A DNA stretch of 64,000 bases from Bacteroidales bacterium. Lineage in GTDB: Bacteria > Bacteroidota > Bacteroidia > Bacteroidales > JAADJA01. The DNA lies in assembly GCA_020438105.1 (NCBI GenBank), contig JAGQVE010000009.1, positions 1 to 64,000 on the forward strand, in the 5' to 3' direction. Below, in pieces: positions 1 to 6,450 of the stretch. Every line of letters starts with the position of its first letter. Position 1 is the first letter of the stretch. The position numbers were made by a program, and so were the translations under genes. The notes beneath the pieces were generated by a model, which was given only the letters and a program-made list of their open reading frames with translations, searched no databases and was not told where the DNA came from.

Positions 1-488
1 ACCATCACGATCGCTTTTTGTCCCTGTGCCGCACAGATCCCGGCCAGCGAAGATCCGGCATTCCCGGTGGAGGCTGTCACGATGGTACCGATTCCTTTTT
101 CTTTGGCAAATGCCGAAACAATGGCCGAAGCACGGTCCTTGAACGAAAAGGTCGGATTTTGGGAATCGTCTTTCACGTAAAAATCAAAGTTCAGTGCTTC
201 ATTTCCGAGCTTATTAAAATGGTATAAAGCTGTTTCGCCAATTCTGAGATTGGGTAAGCTTTTCAAATCATTAACCGGAAGCAGGTCGAGCCAATGGTTT
301 TGTTTGAGTTGGCTGAGTGTTATTCCTTTTTGTTTGAGAGAATCGTAATCGTAAAGGGTTTTTAATACACCTTTGGGAGGCAGGGCATTCGGGAAATTTG
401 CGGAACAGTCGGGGCACAGGTAGTGAATTGCATCTGAATCAAACCTTTTGCCACAGTTTGTGCACGCATATGTAAATTTATTTCCCAT
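1..488 (-). CDS. thrC: Threonine synthase, N-terminal part (cut by window edge)
   Basis: Converts O-phosphohomoserine to threonine with pyridoxal phosphate. The 162 visible residues begin at the ATG at 488 with a zinc-ribbon-like segment (Cys 9, 12, 25 and 28), then the threonine-synthase N-terminal region. The PLP-binding motif SFKDRAS lies near residue 117 and is followed by the phosphate-contacting STGNAGSS motif. The rest of the protein lies left of the window. The stop of the next gene upstream is 25 bp away in the same direction, so the two are probably co-transcribed. Threonine synthase paralogues also occur in clusters with YgfK and xanthine dehydrogenase, so a catabolic role rather than threonine biosynthesis cannot be excluded from this fragment. 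Confidence 0.85.
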   Translation of the reverse strand, partial: MGNKFTYACTNCGKRFDSDAIHYLCPDCSANFPNALPPKGVLKTLYDYDSLKQKGITLSQLKQNHWLDLLPVNDLKSLPNLRIGETALYHFNKLGNEALNFDFYVKDDSQNPTFSFKDRASAIVSAFAKEKGIGTIVTASTGNAGSSLAGICAAQGQKAIVM

Positions 489-513
489 TCGTATCTTGTA
501 AATTTAGACAGAA

Positions 514-1983
514 TTATTCATATTCCTTCATCACCCCAGTCCGCTCATTGAACTCCATGATCTTTTCATCCCACTCATCGGCTTTTGCAAACTGCGATTT
601 CCAGTAATTGTCGTCGTACCACTGTGCATTGAGTTCATCCACTGTTTTGCCTTGCTGCTCGATCCATGTGAAATATTTCAGGTTATGCATCCGCCGCTTT
701 TCGTAATAAGTCATTTCGATCATGTAGTCGGTTTTCAGTCCCATCAAATCACGCTGGAAGATCACTTCAGCTTTTTGGTTACTCAGTTTCCCGTGCTCAT
801 CTTTCTCTTCCAGCAACCGCGATTGATACATTTCCATCGAATCCGTGGCTACTGTGAATAAGATGTCATGTTCATTCATCTCAAAATATTTCGCCAGTTT
901 GATGGTGCCCATGAGGTTAGCTATGGACGAAATACCGAGATAGCGCAGTTTTTTCACTAGTTCTGGATCGATCCCGAGTTCATCAGTCAGGAATTCTTTG
1001 CCTGCCGGTTCATTGAAAAGTCGCATGATCCGGATATTCGGTTCATCATCGATGCCGGCCACCAGGTCCATGTTTTTAATATTGTGGATCCACGGCACAT
1101 GCTTGTCGCCGATGCCTTCGATGCGGTGGGCGCCATAACCGTTGTAGAGCAGGGTAGGGCATTGCAAAGCTTCGCCGGCACATACTTTCATCGTCGGATA
1201 TTTTTCGCGCAGGTAATCGGCGCTGCCCAACGTTCCGGCGGATCCCTGTGTTAGGAACATTCCACTAAACCGGCTTTCAGGTGATTTAATGGAATTAAAA
1301 ACCTCTTCCATGGCCGGACCGGTCACCGCATAATGCCAAAGTGGGTTTCCTATCTCCTCAAACTGGTTCAGGTTGACGATCTCATCACCGCGCTCGGCTT
1401 TTAGTTCCTTCACTTTATCATAAATTTCCTTGACATTGCTTTCGCTTCCGGGCGTAGCAAAAATCTCCGTACCCACTTTCTTTAGCCAGTCGAAACGCTC
1501 TTTCGACATGCCTTCCGGCAAAACGGCTATTGACTCGCATCCCAAAAGGTAAGAATCGTAAGCTCCACCGCGACAATAATTACCGGTGGAGGGCCAGAGG
1601 GCTTTTTGCCGGGTTGGATCGAATCGGCCGGATACCAGTTTTTCAACCAGCGGCCCGAAAGTTGCACCCACTTTATGAGCTCCTGTCGGAAAGTATTTCC
1701 CGATGAGCATGATGATGCGGGCATCCACGCCGGTCAACGATTTGGGCAATTCGATGTAATTGACCTTCCCGAATCCTCCACCGAATTCCACAGACTCATT
1801 TTTCCAGGTGATGCGGAAAAGGTTGAGGGAGTTCAGATCCCACAAACCGATGTGTTTCAGCTTTGCTTTGATCTTCTCCGGGATCAGTTCCGGGTTGCGC
1901 ATCTGTTTGTAAGTCGGGATGATGATGTGCCGCTCCCGGCAGCGCTGAATGGTGTTTTTTAAAATTTCGTCTTTTGTGCTCAT
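514..1983 (-). CDS. PLP-dependent fold-type II enzyme (TrpB/cysteine-synthase-like), 489 aa
   Basis: A 489-residue enzyme of the tryptophan synthase beta superfamily. The motif PTGAHKVGA near residue 103 matches the TrpB-type HTGAHK site, whose lysine forms the Schiff base with PLP. A substrate-side motif PSTGNYCRGGAYDS follows near residue 133, and a glycine-rich phosphate-binding loop (GSAGTLGSADYL) comes later. It is longer than cysteine synthase (about 310 aa) or DpaL/YgeX (about 400 aa), so the substrate is not evident. Its neighbours, YgfK and threonine synthase, suggest that it handles an amino-acid product of the purine or amino-acid catabolic locus, as YgeX does in E. coli. That role is an inference. 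The reading frame is intact and the start is the ATG at 1983. Confidence 0.75.
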   Translation of the reverse strand: MSTKDEILKNTIQRCRERHIIIPTYKQMRNPELIPEKIKAKLKHIGLWDLNSLNLFRITWKNESVEFGGGFGKVNYIELPKSLTGVDARIIMLIGKYFPTGAHKVGATFGPLVEKLVSGRFDPTRQKALWPSTGNYCRGGAYDSYLLGCESIAVLPEGMSKERFDWLKKVGTEIFATPGSESNVKEIYDKVKELKAERGDEIVNLNQFEEIGNPLWHYAVTGPAMEEVFNSIKSPESRFSGMFLTQGSAGTLGSADYLREKYPTMKVCAGEALQCPTLLYNGYGAHRIEGIGDKHVPWIHNIKNMDLVAGIDDEPNIRIMRLFNEPAGKEFLTDELGIDPELVKKLRYLGISSIANLMGTIKLAKYFEMNEHDILFTVATDSMEMYQSRLLEEKDEHGKLSNQKAEVIFQRDLMGLKTDYMIEMTYYEKRRMHNLKYFTWIEQQGKTVDELNAQWYDDNYWKSQFAKADEWDEKIMEFNERTGVMKEYE

Positions 1984-1998
1984 ATATCTTCGTCAATT

Positions 1999-2038
1999 GA
2001 ACGCGGATGACGCTGATTTAACAGATCATCGCGGATTG
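1999..2038. repeat. Left imperfect terminal inverted repeat of GxxExxY unit
   Basis: About 37-40 nt beginning GAACGCGGATGACGCTGATT. It pairs as an imperfect inverted repeat with 2408-2445 (about 25 of 37 positions identical by eye). The GxxExxY gene stops inside it, so its last residues (NNPR) are encoded by the repeat. Confidence 0.6.
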
Positions 2039-2406
2039 TTTGTGAATATTTTTCGTTTGAATTGTGGTTCTTTGCCAAAATTAAGCAACAAACCTATTTC
2101 TATGTCAGTAGCTTTCAGGTAATTGATCAACTGGAATTCATGCTCTTCGCAGATGACTTCTGCCGCTTTTAACTCCACGATGACCTTTTCTTCGACCAAT
2201 AAATCTGCAAAATAGCTGCCCACTAATTTTTCTCTATAATACACATCAATTGGATATTGCTTTTGCACTGATAGTCCCATTTCTGTCAATTCGAGCAGCA
2301 TGGAATTTTCATAAACTTTCTCCAGAAACCCAAACCCTAACGTATTATACACATTATAAAACGCCCTGATTATCCTATCCGTAATATTCTTATGTTTAAT
2401 TTCCAT
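2026..2406 (-). CDS. GxxExxY family protein
   Basis: A 126-residue protein of the GxxExxY family, named after a motif seen here as GFLEKVYENSM near residue 27. Later motifs, YFADLLVEEKVIVELKA and a QLINYLKA segment, fit the PD-(D/E)xK-like nuclease fold proposed for this family (D, E-x-K order). No function is established. The gene sits between ygfK and the PLP enzyme in the same direction and is bracketed by imperfect inverted repeats. Its stop codon lies within the left repeat, and its start is next to the right one. This arrangement suggests that the gene and its repeats form one mobile or once-mobile unit that entered the locus after it formed. Confidence 0.85.
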   Translation of the reverse strand: MEIKHKNITDRIIRAFYNVYNTLGFGFLEKVYENSMLLELTEMGLSVQKQYPIDVYYREKLVGSYFADLLVEEKVIVELKAAEVICEEHEFQLINYLKATDIEIGLLLNFGKEPQFKRKIFTNNPR

Positions 2407-2407
2407 A

Positions 2408-2445
2408 TCCGTGTAAATCCGCTAAATCCGTTTAATCTGTGTTCC
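2408..2445. repeat. Right imperfect terminal inverted repeat of GxxExxY unit
   Basis: On the minus strand it reads GGAACACAGATTAAACGGAT and onward, matching the left repeat at 1999-2038 in inverted orientation. The stop codon of ygfK (2422-2424) and its last residues (NGTQIKRI) are encoded within this repeat. Confidence 0.6.
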
Positions 2446-5400
2446 ATTTAAATTTTCAATTCCTGCTTTAATTATCCTCATCTCCACCGCCCTACTCAAA
2501 TCAACTTCTCCCTCAATTTCAATCCCAAAATCCAAAATGCTAAAATCTTTTTTTGATAAAAGGATCTTTGAAGTTGGTGTACTATATTCAAAATGATCTT
2601 CCTTTTCTTTTAATTGGCTAAGCTGCCCATTATTTCTGTAAAGTAACATATCCCCGTCCAGAAAATAGCAATCATCATCTTTTTCAAAAGCGGATCGAGT
2701 CAGGTAAAGATGCGGTTTTTCTTTGTACGGTGCTCCCGAAGTCGGGCAAAAGGTATTGCAGTTGCCGCATTCGTTGCACCAGTCGGCGATGTGTAGGATT
2801 TGTGGTGACTGTCCTATTTTGAAAATCCCATCTTCCACAATTTCGGTTTTACCATTTGAATAAACCAACTTAGAAAGTCTGATTTCCTGGGGTTCCACAA
2901 AATACGAATAGAGCGCCAGGTTTGGGCAGACCGTCACGCAGGTGTTGCAGAGCTCATCGCATTTCAGGCAGCGGGATGCCTCCTGCCTGGCCTGATCATC
3001 GGTCAGGGTTTGTGTGACCAACTGGAAACTTTTTCTTTCTTTCAACCCGATTTCTTCCACCTGCACTGCCCTGTTTTTCTTCATGCGATTGATCATCAGT
3101 TTTCGCGGATCGGTTTTTTGCCTTTCAGCGGGAAGATCAATTTTAAAATCGATGCCTGCCTTCAGCATGATTTGCTCTGCTGCTTTCCGGCCGTCGCCGA
3201 TGGCATTGATGGCCGTGGAAGCGCCGCGCAGGGCATCCCCACCGATAAGCACGTTCGGGATTTTCGTTTCATAAAGGCCCGGTTCAGCCTTCAGGTATTT
3301 GGGCTCGATGAAATCAATCTCCGGATCCTGACCGATGGCCGGAAGCAGCGTGTCGCAGGGAATTTCAAATTCCGAACCGGTTATCTCTACCGGTTTTGGC
3401 CGGCCGGCGCCATCCGTGCCTTCCAGTTTCATACGGATACAGGTGAGCGATTCCACTTTGAAATTTTTTACATTGACCTTGACAGGCAATACCAGTTCCT
3501 GTATTTCCATTCCTTCTTCAAGCACCGCTTTGATTTCCCCCTGGTCAGCCGGCATCTGGTCCATCGTCCGGCGATAGAGAATGGTGATCTTTGCATTTTT
3601 ATCAGCAAGCCGAAAAGCCGTACGGGCCGTGTCCATGGCAGTGTTTCCTCCGCCAATGATGGCAATGTTTTTTCCCAGTTGAAGCGTTTTTCCTTCTTTT
3701 ACCTTAATTAAAAAATCAAGCGGATCAATCACACCCCCAGCTTCGATATTCTCAATTATAAATTTACGCGATCGGGGTGCTCCGGTGGCGATGTAAACAA
3801 AATCGGCCTTTTGCCTGATCTCCTCAAAATTGTTTTTAGTAATTTCGGTGTTGTAATGGATCTTTACACCGGCTTTTTCAATCCATTTTAAATCCTTTAA
3901 ATAGGTTTCATGGGTTAACCGAAATGACGGAATTGCTCCTGAAACCATGCCTCCGGTTTGTGTTTTATTTTCAAAAACATCCACCTGAAATCCTGCCAGG
4001 GCTAGGAAATATGCTGCACTGAGTCCTGAAGGTCCTGCCCCGATGACAGCTACTTTCTTCTTGTTTTTACTAATTTTTCCAGGATTGTATTCCAAATCCT
4101 TCTCGGCGACAAACCGTTTGATTTCGCGGATCAGCAGCGGATCATCGTAATTGATGCGCGTGCATTTGGTCTGGCATAGGTGATCGCACACCATCCCGGT
4201 TGAATTGGGGAAGGGGTTGGTCCGCAGGATGGCGCGAAACGAATTTGTATCCTCATCATTCCCAACATAATGTAAATAATCCGGTATGTCCTGGTTTGTC
4301 GGACAGGTTTCAACACAAGGCGCCGCAACACAATCGAAGGTCCCCAGTTTCCGGCTGGTTTTTGTGGTGGGCTCCTGAATGGATGTTTTTTGATAGTCAC
4401 TTGATTCAATAACCTCCTGGGCATAGGTTTTTAGGTTTTTTAAAATCGCTTTATCTTTTGCTTTCCGGTTTGAAACCCTCAAAATATATTCATCAATCGA
4501 TCCAGCCTGTATGTTTTGAAATTCAGAATTGAGATTATCAACATATTGCCGTAGAAGTCCGTAGCCACCGGGTTTCAGGATGTCGGAACAAACCGTTACC
4601 GGACTCAATCCGCAGGCAACCAGCCGGTGAATGTTAAACGCATTTGCACCTGCTGAAAATGAGATATCGAGTTTTCCGTCGAAATCTTTTTGAAGCTTGA
4701 AAGCCAGGTTCACCGCCAGCGGATGCAGGGCCCTGCCGCTCATATACATCATTTTTTCGGTTTCCGGGAAAACCGGTTTGTGATTCCGGCTTTCGAGGGT
4801 GTTGGTGAGTTTTAATCCAAAATGGACGTTGTTTATGGAAGCCGTAATTTGCAGGTTTTTGATGATCTGAACCGCGTCAGGATATTTCAGGTCGTGTTCG
4901 AACGCTTCATCCGGAACCCGTGTTTTAAAACCGCTGTGATCAAGAATATCATGCAATTTTTCTTTTCCAAGCAAGGTAGGGTTGAGCTTAATGGTGGTAT
5001 GCAATTTTTTCTCCTGAATAAGATACAAGCCGATTTTTTCAATTTCGTCAGGCGGGCAACCATGCATGGTGGAGAGGGTAATATTATCCGAAATACAATC
5101 GGGAATTTCAAGCTGACCGATCTCCGGATAAAGGTCACGAATCTCCTCAATTTTGGTCTTTTTCTCCTTACTGCAATCCTTCATCCTGCTGAAAAACCAC
5201 TGCACATTTTCATTAATAATCCCCTTTAGGTCATAACCGACGCTCATGTTGAAGATCGTTCCTAACTCCTTATCATCGAAACCCAGTTTGTGTTTCAGCA
5301 AATGGATCAAAATCCAGGCATTGAGGTATTGGTCGAAAGATTCATGGATTTTCAGTTCCTGCGACCATTCGCAGTTGTAACCTTCATCCTGCATATCAAT

Positions 5401-5697
5401 ACAGGGTTTGGCGACCGCAATTTCATCCAGGGTTTGAACGGTTTTCAATTCCACGTACCGTGCACCGCAAAGCCAGGCTGCCACAATATTTTGCGTCAAT
5501 TGAGAATGCGGTCCTGCTGCAACGCCGATGGGTGTTTCAAGCAGTTGGTCAAAGCGTCTGAGGCGAAAAGTATCACTTGGGTTTGGTTTAAAAAAAACTT
5601 TAGCAGGGATGCCAAAGTACTGCCCCTTTGAATTGATCTGATCCAAAATCAACTGGGTGAGCTGACGAAACGGTAAAATGGAGAAATTGTCGGTCAT
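2422..5697 (-). CDS. ygfK: YgfK-type putative selenate reductase / iron-sulfur flavoprotein subunit
   Basis: A 1091-residue multidomain oxidoreductase matching E. coli YgfK (about 1030 aa). Residues 1-430 resemble the dihydroorotate-dehydrogenase-like FMN barrel. A GltD-type Fe-S domain follows with CVAAPCVETCP and CDHLCQTKC. An FAD fold with VAVIGAGPSG lies near residue 549 and an NAD(P) fold with AIIGGGNTAMD near 682. C-terminal [4Fe-4S] motifs CLKCDELCNTCVTVCP (about 911) and CNECGNCNTFCP (about 971) complete it. YgfK occurs with selenium-dependent molybdenum hydroxylases and the anaerobic purine-degradation cluster, where it is thought to move electrons; its exact reaction is unsettled. 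A near-perfect Bacteroidota promoter precedes it. Its last eight residues lie in a dispersed repeat. Confidence 0.9.
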   Translation of the reverse strand: MTDNFSILPFRQLTQLILDQINSKGQYFGIPAKVFFKPNPSDTFRLRRFDQLLETPIGVAAGPHSQLTQNIVAAWLCGARYVELKTVQTLDEIAVAKPCIDMQDEGYNCEWSQELKIHESFDQYLNAWILIHLLKHKLGFDDKELGTIFNMSVGYDLKGIINENVQWFFSRMKDCSKEKKTKIEEIRDLYPEIGQLEIPDCISDNITLSTMHGCPPDEIEKIGLYLIQEKKLHTTIKLNPTLLGKEKLHDILDHSGFKTRVPDEAFEHDLKYPDAVQIIKNLQITASINNVHFGLKLTNTLESRNHKPVFPETEKMMYMSGRALHPLAVNLAFKLQKDFDGKLDISFSAGANAFNIHRLVACGLSPVTVCSDILKPGGYGLLRQYVDNLNSEFQNIQAGSIDEYILRVSNRKAKDKAILKNLKTYAQEVIESSDYQKTSIQEPTTKTSRKLGTFDCVAAPCVETCPTNQDIPDYLHYVGNDEDTNSFRAILRTNPFPNSTGMVCDHLCQTKCTRINYDDPLLIREIKRFVAEKDLEYNPGKISKNKKKVAVIGAGPSGLSAAYFLALAGFQVDVFENKTQTGGMVSGAIPSFRLTHETYLKDLKWIEKAGVKIHYNTEITKNNFEEIRQKADFVYIATGAPRSRKFIIENIEAGGVIDPLDFLIKVKEGKTLQLGKNIAIIGGGNTAMDTARTAFRLADKNAKITILYRRTMDQMPADQGEIKAVLEEGMEIQELVLPVKVNVKNFKVESLTCIRMKLEGTDGAGRPKPVEITGSEFEIPCDTLLPAIGQDPEIDFIEPKYLKAEPGLYETKIPNVLIGGDALRGASTAINAIGDGRKAAEQIMLKAGIDFKIDLPAERQKTDPRKLMINRMKKNRAVQVEEIGLKERKSFQLVTQTLTDDQARQEASRCLKCDELCNTCVTVCPNLALYSYFVEPQEIRLSKLVYSNGKTEIVEDGIFKIGQSPQILHIADWCNECGNCNTFCPTSGAPYKEKPHLYLTRSAFEKDDDCYFLDGDMLLYRNNGQLSQLKEKEDHFEYSTPTSKILLSKKDFSILDFGIEIEGEVDLSRAVEMRIIKAGIENLNGTQIKRI

Positions 5698-5712
5698 CCT
5701 ATTGTTATTCCC

Positions 5713-5749
5713 TAAACAGCAAATCTACAAATATTCGTAGTTTTGGCAA
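5713..5749 (-). promoter_or_regulatory. Promoter of ygfK (TTG-N19-TAnnTTTG)
   Basis: On the minus strand TTG (5749-5747) is followed after exactly 19 nt by TAGATTTG (5727-5720), the Bacteroidota -33/-7 consensus. Transcription would start near 5713, about 16 nt before the ygfK ATG at 5697, which supports that start. Confidence 0.65.
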
Positions 5750-5788
5750 CGATTACATGAATTTCTATAAACAATACTTAGTTGAAAA

Positions 5789-6376
5789 ATGAATGAACGG
5801 GGCGACCGGCCTGCAGTGGTGATCCTTGCTGCCGGATTATCGGAACGAATAGGGAAACCGAAACACGAACTGCGGTTTTCGGAAGAGTCGACTTTTCTGG
5901 AGCATATCATCCGGGTATATCAAAAGTTTGTGGCTTCGCAAATCGTGCTGGTGATCAATGATAGGGATGATTTCGGCAGGTATTTCTATGAAGATGATTT
6001 GAAGATTATTGTCAATAAGAACCCTGAGCTTGGTCGGTTTCATTCGATTCAACTTGGTCTGAAAGAAATCAACGATGCTCCTGTCTTTATCCAGAACATC
6101 GACAATCCCTTTGTGTCGCCGGGTTTGCTGATGATACTGGAAAAGGGGATTGAAGATGCGGACTTTGCAGTTCCGGTGAATGAAAGAAAGGGTGGGCATC
6201 CGATACTTCTATCAAAAACAATAGTCAGTAATCTTGTTGAAGATTTTAATAAGGAGGAGAAACTAAATAATGTGTTAACGCATTTCATCCGAAAAGACGT
6301 TCCGATGAATGATCCTTATGTTTTAGTGAATATAAATACGGAAGAGGATTATCGGAAATATTTTTCTGGTTTATAG
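5789..6376 (+). CDS. mocA: Molybdenum cofactor cytidylyltransferase (MocA/YgfJ-like)
   Basis: A 195-residue nucleotidyltransferase of the MobA-like NTP_transf_3 family. The signature VVILAAGLSERIGKPK lies near residue 12 and the metal-binding region IQNIDNPF near residue 110. E. coli MocA (YgfJ, 192 aa) attaches CMP to molybdopterin for xanthine-dehydrogenase-type enzymes, which fits the xdh genes here. The gene is divergent from ygfK (91-bp spacer) and convergent with xdhB. Its stop codon TAG (6374-6376) touches the first base of the 75-bp inverted repeat at 6376-6450. A MobA-type guanylyltransferase is the alternative, but the locus strongly favours the cytidylyl form. Confidence 0.85.
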   Translation: MNERGDRPAVVILAAGLSERIGKPKHELRFSEESTFLEHIIRVYQKFVASQIVLVINDRDDFGRYFYEDDLKIIVNKNPELGRFHSIQLGLKEINDAPVFIQNIDNPFVSPGLLMILEKGIEDADFAVPVNERKGGHPILLSKTIVSNLVEDFNKEEKLNNVLTHFIRKDVPMNDPYVLVNINTEEDYRKYFSGL

Positions 6377-6450
6377 AACGCGGATGACACGGATCTTGCT
6401 GATTCTCGCGGATCTGTGTAAATCCGTTTAATCAGGGTCATCCGCGTTCC
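6376..6450. repeat. Palindromic 75-bp element, the GxxExxY-unit repeats without a gene
   Basis: Begins GAACGCGGATGAC and ends with its exact 13-nt inverted complement; the interior is also loosely palindromic and uses the same GCGGAT/TGATT words as the repeats at 1999-2038 and 2408-2445. It fills the whole gap between convergent mocA and xdhB, and xdhB stops inside it (ending MERG). It could fold into a long hairpin that terminates both transcripts. Confidence 0.65.

Noticed and set aside
3010-3711. Long antisense open frame (233 codons) within ygfK
   Set aside because: Shadow of the well-conserved FAD/NAD(P) domain on the other strand; no recognisable protein features or promoter.
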